This document shows, in pieces, positions 7,852-15,078 of a DNA stretch of 64,000 bases. A model generated the notes under the pieces. That model did not search any database. It was not told the DNA's origin and was given only the letters and a program-made list of their open reading frames with translations. This stretch comes from Actinoallomurus iriomotensis (GTDB lineage: Bacteria > Actinomycetota > Actinomycetes > Streptosporangiales > Streptosporangiaceae). The stretch is from the NCBI RefSeq assembly GCF_030269445.1, contig NZ_BSTJ01000007.1:62001-126000 (forward strand). Direction: 5' to 3'. The position numbers were made by a program, and so were the translations under genes. Positions within the stretch are counted from its first letter, which is position 1; each line of letters opens with the position of its first letter.

Positions 7852-8715
7852 CTATGAGGAGTGGCCGGAGAGGAGGGCGCCGAGCCGGTCGGGTGAGTCC
7901 GCGCCGTCCGCCGCGAGGACGGCGCCGGTCCCGTCGGTGACGACGGCGTACGGCGGCCAGGGGATGCCGTTGTTGTCATAGACGTCCGGGTCGATCAGCA
8001 CCGGAAGGTCGACGCCGTGGTCTTCCAGGTACCCGCGCACCGTCCGCTCCTCGTCCGCGCTCACGAGGACGACCCGCATCCTCGCGCGCGCCGCGAGGAA
8101 CGCCGGGAGCATCGCCGTGCACAATCCGCACGCCGGTGACACCAGCGCGAACAGGGTGGGGGCGCCGGCGGTCGCCGTCTCCACCGGTACTCCGAGGGTG
8201 AAGCGTGTGCCCGCCCGTGGCCCGCCGGCGTCCGGCGCCCGCGGGCCGAGCAGGGTCACCGCGCCGACGAGGCCCAGGAAGACCACCGCCGGCACGATCT
8301 GGGCGGCGCGGAACGGCTCCGCTCCCGCGACGGCGGTCATGACCGCCAGGACGAGCAGCAGTCCCGTACGGGCCACGGTGAACGGGCCGACCCGGGAGCC
8401 GCGGGACGAACCGAAGCAGCCGCAGTCGACGTCCAGGCCCCGTCGGAGCACCGAGACCATCGCGGCCACGAACACCGCGAAGAGCGCCGCCGACAGCAGC
8501 CCGCCCCACCGGCGGGTGGCGGGAACCACGAGAAGCACGGCGGCCACCGCCTCCACCGCCGGCACCGTCACGGCGGCGGGCAGGGTGAGGCGCCGCGGCA
8601 GCAGACGGTAGCCGTCGATGACGGCGGCGAACCCGCGCACGTCGCGTACCTTGCCCACCGCGGCGGTCACCAGGACGACCACCAGCGTCGGCCACGCCGC
8701 CCCCAGAACGGTCAT
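7852..8715 (-). CDS. MauE-type membrane protein fused to a thioredoxin-like domain
   Basis: The 287-residue protein has four to five membrane helices in residues 1-155 with the MauE motif D-C-G-C-F-G (98-101), then a periplasmic thioredoxin-like domain with CGLC at 196-199 and a cis-Pro-containing PPYAV strand. MauE is needed for disulfide formation and folding in methylamine dehydrogenase maturation; MauE-thioredoxin fusions are found in actinomycete RiPP loci. It overlaps the upstream 15-residue ORF by ATGA and is the last gene of the exporter operon, opposite the lanthipeptide genes. It probably sets the thiol/disulfide state of the Cys-rich peptide or the exporter (inference). Confidence 0.8.
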   Translation of the reverse strand: MTVLGAAWPTLVVVLVTAAVGKVRDVRGFAAVIDGYRLLPRRLTLPAAVTVPAVEAVAAVLLVVPATRRWGGLLSAALFAVFVAAMVSVLRRGLDVDCGCFGSSRGSRVGPFTVARTGLLLVLAVMTAVAGAEPFRAAQIVPAVVFLGLVGAVTLLGPRAPDAGGPRAGTRFTLGVPVETATAGAPTLFALVSPACGLCTAMLPAFLAARARMRVVLVSADEERTVRGYLEDHGVDLPVLIDPDVYDNNGIPWPPYAVVTDGTGAVLAADGADSPDRLGALLSGHSS

Positions 8716-8759
8716 GGGACCTCCTTCGTCGGACGGTGTGACCGCGGGCGTTCGGTCAC
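8712..8759 (-). CDS. 15-residue coupled micro-ORF 2
   Basis: GTG start at 8759 inside the stop of micro-ORF 1 (GTGA overlap); the stop at 8714-8712 overlaps the ATG of the MauE-thioredoxin gene (ATGA). The frame reads VTERPRSHRPTKEVP. Its last 12 residues repeat the end of micro-ORF 1, because about 35 bp have been duplicated. The closing GAG-GTC-CC codons also form the Shine-Dalgarno site of the next gene. It may be a coupling device and not a functional peptide. Confidence 0.4.
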   Translation of the reverse strand: MTERPRSHRPTKEVP

Positions 8760-8827
8760 GGGACCTCTTTCGTCGGAGGGTGTGACCACCGGGTCGTGTC
8801 CTCGATTCTCTTGCTGCGCTTGGTCAT
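8756..8827 (-). CDS. 23-residue coupled micro-ORF 1
   Basis: The ATG at 8827 overlaps the stop of the ABC exporter gene (ATGA), and its own stop overlaps the next micro-ORF. The peptide is basic (starts MTKRSKRIEDTTRW, ends TKEVP). GGAGGTCCC just before the ATG is the ribosome site and also encodes the EVP end of the exporter. No family is recognised. It was found by reading the 108 bp between the two larger genes. Confidence 0.4.
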   Translation of the reverse strand: MTKRSKRIEDTTRWSHPPTKEVP

Positions 8828-10722
8828 GGGACCTCCTGGTAGGCCGAGGCCTGCAGCCGGTACAGCTCCGCGTACAGCCCGCCGTGGTCCAGCAGTTCTC
8901 CGTGGTCGCCCTGCTCGGCGATCCGGCCGTGGTCGAGCACGTAGATCCGGTCGGCGAAGCGGACGCTGGCGAGGCGATGGGTGATGAGGATGACGGTACG
9001 GCCGTCGGCGTGTCGCCGGATCCGTTCGAACAGCGCGTGTTCGGCGCGGGCGTCCAGCGCCGAGGTCGGCTCATCGAAGATCACCAGCGCCGCGTCGCGG
9101 TAGAAGCCGCGGGCCGCCGCGATGCGTTGCCACTGACCGCCGGACAGGTCGTGCCCGCCGCGGAAGCGGCGGTCGAGCAGGGCGTCGTAGCCGTGCGGCA
9201 GGTCGGCGATCACCTGGTCGGCCCCGGCCGCCGCCGCGGCGCCCACGAGACGGTCCTCGTCCACGGGGCGGCCCATGACGATGTTCTCCCGTACGGTGAG
9301 GGGCCATCGCGTGTGGTCCTGGGCGATCACGGAGATCCGCTGCCGGAGGGTGTCGCCGTCCAGTTCGGCGAGGTCGGTGTCGTCCCAGCGGATCGTCCCG
9401 GCGTCGGGCCGGTAGAGCCCGGCGAGCAGTTTGGCGAACGTGGTCTTGCCCGATCCGTTCTCGCCGACGAGCGCGATCACCTCGCCCCGCGCGACCGTGA
9501 CGCTCACGTCCGACAGCGCCGGCTCGCTCGCGCCCGGATAGGTGAAGGACACCTTCTCGGCGGTCAGCCGCTGGAACGGCGCCGGCGGCGCCGTCCCCCG
9601 TGGCGCGCGGATCCGGGTGGCGGCGAGTTCGCGGAAGCTCAGGTAGTCGCCGAAGTACAGGCCCGCCTCGTACAGGCGGTTCACGGTCTGCATCAGCGCG
9701 GCGAGTGACGCCTGACCGGCCCTGATCGCGAGCACCGCCGCCGCGGCCATGGCGAGCGGGATCATCCCGCCGGCGAGCAGCCCACCGAGCGCGCAGTACA
9801 CCGCGACGGTGGCCGTGCCGGTCAGCAGGTCGCCGGAGGCCTTGGCCGCGGTCTGGCGGCGGGCCGTCCCGAGCTGGACCTGTTGCTCCTGCTCGGCGAC
9901 GCGGTCGTACTCCTCCAGAAGGAACGTGCGGAGCGTGAACGCCCGGACCTCGGCGGCAGGCTGCCGCTCGGCCATCAGGTCCGACAGCATGAACTTGCGC
10001 CGTCGCGCCGTCGACAGCCGGTAGAAGGCCTCATAGCGCAGGCGGGCGGTGCGCAGCGCGGTGTACCCGGCCGGTACGGCCGTGACGAGGAGCAACGGCA
10101 TGAGGATCGGGTGCATCAGGCCGAGCGCCACCGCCGGGGCCACCACGCCGACCGCGCCGGTGACCGCGCTGACCGTCGTCTCCACCACGGTCGCCGTGTC
10201 GGGAACGCCGTTGTCGCGGGCGCGGCGCATGGCGTTGTGGAAGTCGTGGTCGTCGAACGCGGTCAGCTCGACCTCTGTCGTCAGCTCGAACAGGCGGGTC
10301 TCCGCGTGCCGCTCGACCTGCGGTTTCAGCCGTGCCTGCGCCCAGCCGGCGACGACCAGCAGGGTGCCGCGCAGGCCCGCGGCCAGGGCGACGACGAGCA
10401 GTGCGGGCAGCGCCGCCCGCACCCGGCCGGGTGTCGGCCCTGCGGCGAACAGGGGCGAGAGCACGTCGGAGGTCGCCAGCAGCCCGAACGCGGTGAAGAA
10501 ACCGGCCAGGAGGTTGCCGCCGAGCGCGACGGCGGTGTCCCGGCGGCTCGCGCGCCAGGCGAGCCGGAAGGCCGCGGCGACGAGCGCGGGCAGCCGGCGG
10601 GCCATCGTGCCCAGCCCGGCCGACAGCAGTTCCTCGTCGTGGCTTTCCCAGTAGGCGACATCAAGGCCGGACCGGTCCGGCGAAACATCCTCGAGGCGGC
10701 GCTTTTTCGGTCGCAACCTCAT
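8824..10722 (-). CDS. ABC exporter (fused permease and ATPase), lanthipeptide transporter candidate
   Basis: The 632-residue half-transporter has an N-terminal tail, about six membrane helices (roughly 60-370) and a C-terminal ATPase with Walker A GENGSGKT, Q-loop region, signature LSGGQ and Walker B ALVIFDEPTS, followed by the H-loop ITHR. It has no C39 peptidase domain, so leader removal must be done elsewhere, as in other class III/IV clusters. It is divergent from the precursor and synthetase genes, with a 300-bp shared region, and leads an operon of two micro-ORFs and the MauE-thioredoxin gene. The start at 10722 has a weak ribosome site; a later start near residue 40 is possible. Confidence 0.88.
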   Translation of the reverse strand: MRLRPKKRRLEDVSPDRSGLDVAYWESHDEELLSAGLGTMARRLPALVAAAFRLAWRASRRDTAVALGGNLLAGFFTAFGLLATSDVLSPLFAAGPTPGRVRAALPALLVVALAAGLRGTLLVVAGWAQARLKPQVERHAETRLFELTTEVELTAFDDHDFHNAMRRARDNGVPDTATVVETTVSAVTGAVGVVAPAVALGLMHPILMPLLLVTAVPAGYTALRTARLRYEAFYRLSTARRRKFMLSDLMAERQPAAEVRAFTLRTFLLEEYDRVAEQEQQVQLGTARRQTAAKASGDLLTGTATVAVYCALGGLLAGGMIPLAMAAAAVLAIRAGQASLAALMQTVNRLYEAGLYFGDYLSFRELAATRIRAPRGTAPPAPFQRLTAEKVSFTYPGASEPALSDVSVTVARGEVIALVGENGSGKTTFAKLLAGLYRPDAGTIRWDDTDLAELDGDTLRQRISVIAQDHTRWPLTVRENIVMGRPVDEDRLVGAAAAAGADQVIADLPHGYDALLDRRFRGGHDLSGGQWQRIAAARGFYRDAALVIFDEPTSALDARAEHALFERIRRHADGRTVILITHRLASVRFADRIYVLDHGRIAEQGDHGELLDHGGLYAELYRLQASAYQEVP

Positions 10723-11022
10723 CCGCGAAAGTCAACCGTCGGTGGGCAGGTAAGGGTATGACTACGCCATGACACGGGTGACACTGTAAGTGAAGATTTG
10801 CACCATGTAAACGCCTCCTCACCGTATTCATGCGCAGTCGGATGCTCACAGAACGCGGTCTGGACAGCCTCCCGGACGTCTGTTCATAATGCGTCGGTGT
10901 TCACGTCCGAATCACTATGTGGAACCCGGATGTGACGAACACGGGGAACGGCGCGTACCCGCATCGCCCCCAGCTCTTGCCCCGTACCGGCCGCTCAACA
11001 GGTGGCCAAGGAAGGAGCCCTC
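10723..11022. promoter_or_regulatory. Divergent control region between exporter and lanthipeptide precursor
   Basis: No gene is seen in these 300 bp. Base composition is less GC-rich than its surroundings. GTGTTC (10897-10902) and GAACAC (10937-10942) form a widely spaced inverted repeat with partly matching inner flanks (ACGTCCG / CGGATGT). This region must hold both promoters; I cannot assign -10/-35 boxes with confidence. The two-component and STAND-LuxR regulators at 14.1-17.3 kb are candidates to act here. Confidence 0.4.
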
Positions 11023-11193
11023 ATGTCCGCACTTCTCCTCGAGCCCCGTGACGCGGGCGTCCTCGACCCCGAGGACCTGGACGTCGACTTCGAAATGGAG
11101 TTGACCGAGCTGCTGCACGGCCCCCAGGCCTGCGTCAACACCTGCAAGCGCACGGTCTGCAGCACGTACCCGTGCTGCCCGTCCATCGTGTAA
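11023..11193 (+). CDS. lanA: Class IV lanthipeptide precursor
   Basis: The 56-residue peptide starts at the ATG 11023 with an AAGGAG ribosome site 6 nt before; a longer frame starting at 11002 is less likely. Residues 1-35 form an acidic leader (LDPEDLDVDFEMELTELL) of the kind bound by LanKC/LanL enzymes. The core after GPQ has five Cys (37, 41, 46, 51, 52) and five Ser/Thr (40, 44, 47, 48, 54), ending in CCPSIV. Numbers of Cys and Ser/Thr are equal, so up to five thioether rings are conceivable, or fewer rings plus a disulfide. The synthetase gene follows 120 bp downstream. The leader cleavage site is not known. Confidence 0.85.
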   Translation: MSALLLEPRDAGVLDPEDLDVDFEMELTELLHGPQACVNTCKRTVCSTYPCCPSIV

Positions 11194-11247
11194 CAAGCCG
11201 AGAACAGGTCCGGCTCCGCGAAAGACCGGGCTTCGGTCCACGGGCGT

Positions 11248-11284
11248 CGGGAAAGGCCATCGCGCCGATCGGTGGCCTTTCCCG
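11248..11284 (+). terminator. Hairpin between lanthipeptide precursor and synthetase genes
   Basis: Perfect 12-bp stem CGGGAAAGGCCA / TGGCCTTTCCCG with a 13-nt loop, 54 bp after the precursor stop and 29 bp before the synthetase start. A partial terminator here would give more precursor than enzyme transcript, as is usual in RiPP operons. Confidence 0.7.
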
Positions 11285-11313
11285 GCCGTCCCCTTATGCG
11301 CTCAGGGATGGCG

Positions 11314-13911
11314 ATGGACACACCCTCATCTGAAGCCGGTCCGGACATTCTCGGCCTGATCGCCGAGCTAGCCGACCGGAATGGTAGGGAAATTGGTTCG
11401 GATGACACGTGGATAAATGTTCACGACCCCACGTTCAAGCTGGACCCGCAGGGCTGGAAACTCCATGTGTCGGCACGTCCGGCGACTCTGGAGGCCACGC
11501 TTCGGCGCGCCATTCCGATTCTGTTCGCGGTGGCCTGTGACTTCAAGGTCGTACGGTCCACTGAAATGCTCCGTGAGTTGAACTCCGGCGACCTCGACGC
11601 CGGAGCGGTCGGCAAGGCGATCACCGTCTACCCGCCCCAGGAGGCGGTCGCCGAGATCGGGCATCGCCTCGCCGAGGCTCTCGTCGGGCTGGCCGCGCCG
11701 CGTGTGGTCAGCGACCGCCGGGTGCGGCCCGACGCGCCGGTGTACTACCGGTATGCCCCGTTCGCGCCGCAGTACCGGGTCGACGACAACGGTGACTTCG
11801 AGCTGGTGGTGGTCGGCCCGGACGGTGAGAGCCTGCCCGGCGCGGCCGGCGCCGAGTACACCTGCCCGCCGTGGGCCACCGACCCGTTCCGCCCGGCCGC
11901 GCCCGTCCCGGCCGGCACCGCCGGCGGCGGCGCGGCGGCCCCGCCCCGGGCCCGGCGCATCGGCGGTCGCTACCGCGTGACCTCGGGCGTCATGCGGGGA
12001 CCGCGCGGCAACGTCTACCGCGCGGTCGACGCACGCGAACGGCCCGTGGTGGTCAAGGAGGCCCGCGCGTACGTCGGGGAGAACGCCGACGGCACGGACC
12101 TCCGGATGTACCTGCGCAACGAGCTGCGGATCCTCACCGCGCTCGCCGGAGTCGCCGGCGTCCCCGAGCCGATCGACCACTTCCGGCACGGTGAGGATGA
12201 GTTCCTCGTGATGACCGACGCGGGATCCAGCGACCTCAACCGGTTCGTGGGCGAGCAGGGCGTGTTCCGCGACGCGCCCGGCGACCGGGACCTCGCCGTA
12301 CTGGCGTCCCGGCTTCTCGGCGTGCTGGACGCCGTGCACACCCGCGGCGTCGTCGTACGGGACCTGTCGCCCAAGAACGTCGTGCTCGGCGCGGACGGTG
12401 GCTGCACGCTGATCGACTTCGGCACCAGCCGCTACGAGGACCTGCAACTGCCCGGCTGGAGCCGCGGCTACAGCGTCCCCGACCAGCGCACCGGACGGGC
12501 CTCCGTGCCCGCCGACGACTACTTCTCGCTCGGCGCGACCCTGTTCTACGCGGCCACCGGCCTGAACCCGATCATCATCGACCCTGATCCGGAGCGCGGG
12601 GTGGAGCGGACGCTGCGGTGCCTGGCGCGGATCTTCCCGGGCGTGACCACGGGCGTACGCGGGCTGCTGCCACGCCTGCTCGGCCTCGACCCGGAGGAAC
12701 GCGCGGAGGCCGCCGCCGACATCCGGGCCGGGCGGCACGGCCGGACCGCCACGACCGCGGCCCGCCCGTACCCGGCGCCCTCGGCGCCGACCGGCGAACT
12801 GCTGTCGGCGGTCCTCGCGCACACCACCCGCGAGTGCGTCCGGTACGCCGAGAAACTCCTGGAAGGTCCGGCCGACGTACGGCGTTCCAGCCCACCGGTC
12901 ACGAACGTGTACGGCGGCTCGGCCGGGGTCGGCATGGAGCTCCTGCACCACCCCGAGGGCAAGACCGTCGCCGCCGACCTGGCGCGGTGGACGGTCGAGA
13001 GCATGCCACCGGCCGAGCTGCCGCCGTCGCTCTACTTCGGCATGACCGGCACGGCACTGTTCCTCACCGCCGCCCGGCTGACGGCCGTCCCCGACCTTCC
13101 GCTGCCCGAGCCGATCCGGCGTACCGGAAGGGAGCCCGCCGACCAGGCGCACGGCGTCGCCGGGATCGGCACCGGCCACCTCCTCCTCGCCGCCGTCGAC
13201 CCCCGCCCGTCCCACCACGAGATCGCCGCCGAGTGCGCCCGGCGCCTGATCACCGGGGACGTCGCCGAGCCCGGCGACGCGCCGGAGGTGGAACTGCCCG
13301 GCTCCGGCGTCGCCGTCGACCTGGCCTACGCCCACGGCGCGGCGGGCGCCGCGGACTTCCTCCTCGCCCATCACGAGGCCACCGGCGACGCCGAGTCCGG
13401 CGTGGCGGCCCGGACGCGGTTCGCGGACCTGGCCGAGGCGGCCGAGGCGTTGATCGGCGACCTGAACGGCCCCGCCGCCCGCCCGATGGGCGCGTCCTGG
13501 TGCCAGGGGATGTCCGGCATCGCGAGCGCCCTCCTCCATGCCGCACGCGCCTACGACGACGACCGGTACCTGGCGCTCGCCGAGCAGGGCGTCCGCGCCT
13601 GCCTCGCGCTGGCGCCCCGCGCGTGGGTGACCTCGCAGTGCTGCGGCCTCGCCGGAATCGGCGAGGCGCTCATCGACGCCGCGATGACGACGGGCGACCC
13701 GGCGTACTGGCAGGGCGCCGAGGAGATCGCCGCCCTGATGCTCACCCGCGCCGGCGGACCACAGACGCAGCCGATCTTCCCCGGCAACGACCTGGACACC
13801 CCGGCGTACACCTGGGGAACCGGAACCGCGGGCGTCCTGTCGTTCCTCCGCCGCCTCGACCACCGCACCGGTTCCCGGCTGTGGACACCCGGCTGGTGCC
13901 TCCCCACCTGA
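11314..13911 (+). CDS. lanL: Class IV lanthipeptide synthetase (lyase-kinase-cyclase)
   Basis: The 865-residue enzyme starts at the ATG 11314 (AGGG 7 nt upstream, after the hairpin). Residues 1-205 are the phospho-Ser/Thr lyase domain (WKLHVSARPATLEATLRRAIP). Residues 215-475 are a protein kinase: catalytic Lys248, RDLSPKN with Asp350, and DFG at 368-370. Residues 495-860 are a LanC-like cyclase with AYAHGAAG (671-678) and metal ligands Cys730 (SWCQG) plus Cys776-Cys777 (QCCG). An intact zinc site separates class IV (LanL) from class III. The CCG form, in place of Cys-His-Gly, gives a three-Cys site like that of ProcM-type LanM enzymes, known for faster, more permissive cyclisation. Confidence 0.9.
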   Translation: MDTPSSEAGPDILGLIAELADRNGREIGSDDTWINVHDPTFKLDPQGWKLHVSARPATLEATLRRAIPILFAVACDFKVVRSTEMLRELNSGDLDAGAVGKAITVYPPQEAVAEIGHRLAEALVGLAAPRVVSDRRVRPDAPVYYRYAPFAPQYRVDDNGDFELVVVGPDGESLPGAAGAEYTCPPWATDPFRPAAPVPAGTAGGGAAAPPRARRIGGRYRVTSGVMRGPRGNVYRAVDARERPVVVKEARAYVGENADGTDLRMYLRNELRILTALAGVAGVPEPIDHFRHGEDEFLVMTDAGSSDLNRFVGEQGVFRDAPGDRDLAVLASRLLGVLDAVHTRGVVVRDLSPKNVVLGADGGCTLIDFGTSRYEDLQLPGWSRGYSVPDQRTGRASVPADDYFSLGATLFYAATGLNPIIIDPDPERGVERTLRCLARIFPGVTTGVRGLLPRLLGLDPEERAEAAADIRAGRHGRTATTAARPYPAPSAPTGELLSAVLAHTTRECVRYAEKLLEGPADVRRSSPPVTNVYGGSAGVGMELLHHPEGKTVAADLARWTVESMPPAELPPSLYFGMTGTALFLTAARLTAVPDLPLPEPIRRTGREPADQAHGVAGIGTGHLLLAAVDPRPSHHEIAAECARRLITGDVAEPGDAPEVELPGSGVAVDLAYAHGAAGAADFLLAHHEATGDAESGVAARTRFADLAEAAEALIGDLNGPAARPMGASWCQGMSGIASALLHAARAYDDDRYLALAEQGVRACLALAPRAWVTSQCCGLAGIGEALIDAAMTTGDPAYWQGAEEIAALMLTRAGGPQTQPIFPGNDLDTPAYTWGTGTAGVLSFLRRLDHRTGSRLWTPGWCLPT

Positions 13912-13991
13912 CCTGCATCGCCACGAATCGCGTCATCCGCATCACCGGCCACTCCGGCGTCACTCCTGCGCCTCGTGACCGCGCCATCTAA

Positions 13992-14007
13992 GTAGGTACC
14001 TACGTAG
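13992..14007. promoter_or_regulatory. Overlapping palindromes upstream of the histidine kinase gene
   Basis: GTAGGTACCTAC (13992-14003) is a perfect 12-bp palindrome overlapping a second one, CTACGTAG (14000-14007). They lie about 85-100 bp upstream of the kinase start, after the lanthipeptide synthetase, in an otherwise empty 180-bp gap. Probable operator. Confidence 0.4.
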
Positions 14008-14091
14008 TCCCACCGTTGTCCGCCCTGCGGGTCGGCGGAGACGCTGGCGGTGATGAGTTCAACGGTCACCGGTCGCCAGGGGGGTGGTTCC

Positions 14092-15078
14092 GTGTACCGG
14101 AACAAGCAGTGTGAGCGTCCGATGTCACGCAGATACAGAAGCTCGATCCTCCGGCTCGCCGCGGGAGGGTTCCCGCTGGCGCTCCTCGTGGTCGTCGCCG
14201 CCGCGAGCATGCCCGGGGCGATCGGTAGCCGGCAGGCGTCGGAGGCCGACCACACGACCATCGTCGAGGCCGCGGGCGGCCTGGCGGGAGTGGTCGCTCT
14301 CGTCCTGGTCTGGGCCGGCTACCTGGCGGTGTCGCTGCGGACGACCCGGGCCGAGCTCATCGCCTCACGGGCACGCCTGGTCACGGCCGGCGACACGGCT
14401 CGGCGCCGCGTCGAGCGTGACCTGCACGATGGCGTCCAGCAGCGGCTGGTCCTGCTGAAACTGGACCTGGGGCGGGTCGAGTCGGAGGTGTGCGGGGACG
14501 ACCACCTGCGGCGTCAGCTGAAACGGGCGCAGCAGGACGTGACGGAGATCCTGGAAGAACTGCGGGAGGTCGCGTACGGGATCTATCCGCGGATCCTGTC
14601 CGCCGGTGGGATCGAGTCGGCGCTGAGGACACTCGCCCGGCGATCTCCGATACCGGTACGCCTCAATATGGCCATCGACCGGGACATCGACGAACAGGTG
14701 GAGACAGGCGTGTACTACGTGATCTCCGAGGCCCTGACGAACGTCACCAAGCACGCCCACGCCTCGGTGATCCACGTCGACGTCCGTACGGAGGGGAACC
14801 ACCTGCGGCTGACCGTCCGTGACGATGGGATCGGCGGGGCCGACCGCCACCGCGGGTCGGGGCTCGTCGGCCTGTGGGACCGGGTCGAGGCCATGAACGG
14901 AACGATCGAGCTCACGAGCCCCGTCGGAAAGGGCACCACTTTGTCCGCCGAGATCCCCATCGCGCGCCGGCGGATCGCCGACTCCCGGCTGGGGCTGCCG
15001 GGGAGAAGGCCATTCGGTTCATCACGTAGCGTGAAGCATGGTCACGTCAGCGCGGCGGCCCCTCGGGAACCTACCTGA
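14092..15078 (+). CDS. Sensor histidine kinase (NarL-type partner, HisKA_3)
   Basis: The protein has about 328 residues from the GTG at 14092 (AGGGGGG 7 nt before); ATGs at 14050 and 14122 are alternatives. Two membrane helices lie at roughly 20-40 and 62-80 and enclose only a short extracellular loop. The phosphoacceptor motif RRVERDLHDGVQQRL carries His, and the ATP-binding domain has EALTNVTKHAHA and DDGIGG. Its stop lies inside the start of the next gene (41-bp overlap), which is a STAND-LuxR protein and not a receiver protein, so the expected NarL-type partner is missing. Confidence 0.88.
   Translation: MYRNKQCERPMSRRYRSSILRLAAGGFPLALLVVVAAASMPGAIGSRQASEADHTTIVEAAGGLAGVVALVLVWAGYLAVSLRTTRAELIASRARLVTAGDTARRRVERDLHDGVQQRLVLLKLDLGRVESEVCGDDHLRRQLKRAQQDVTEILEELREVAYGIYPRILSAGGIESALRTLARRSPIPVRLNMAIDRDIDEQVETGVYYVISEALTNVTKHAHASVIHVDVRTEGNHLRLTVRDDGIGGADRHRGSGLVGLWDRVEAMNGTIELTSPVGKGTTLSAEIPIARRRIADSRLGLPGRRPFGSSRSVKHGHVSAAAPREPT

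Noticed and set aside
11368-13863. Very long minus-strand open frame (831 codons) opposite the lanthipeptide synthetase
   Set aside because: It is a shadow of high third-position GC; the plus strand has all lyase, kinase and LanC motifs, and the minus translation is Gly/Arg/Val-rich without any motif.
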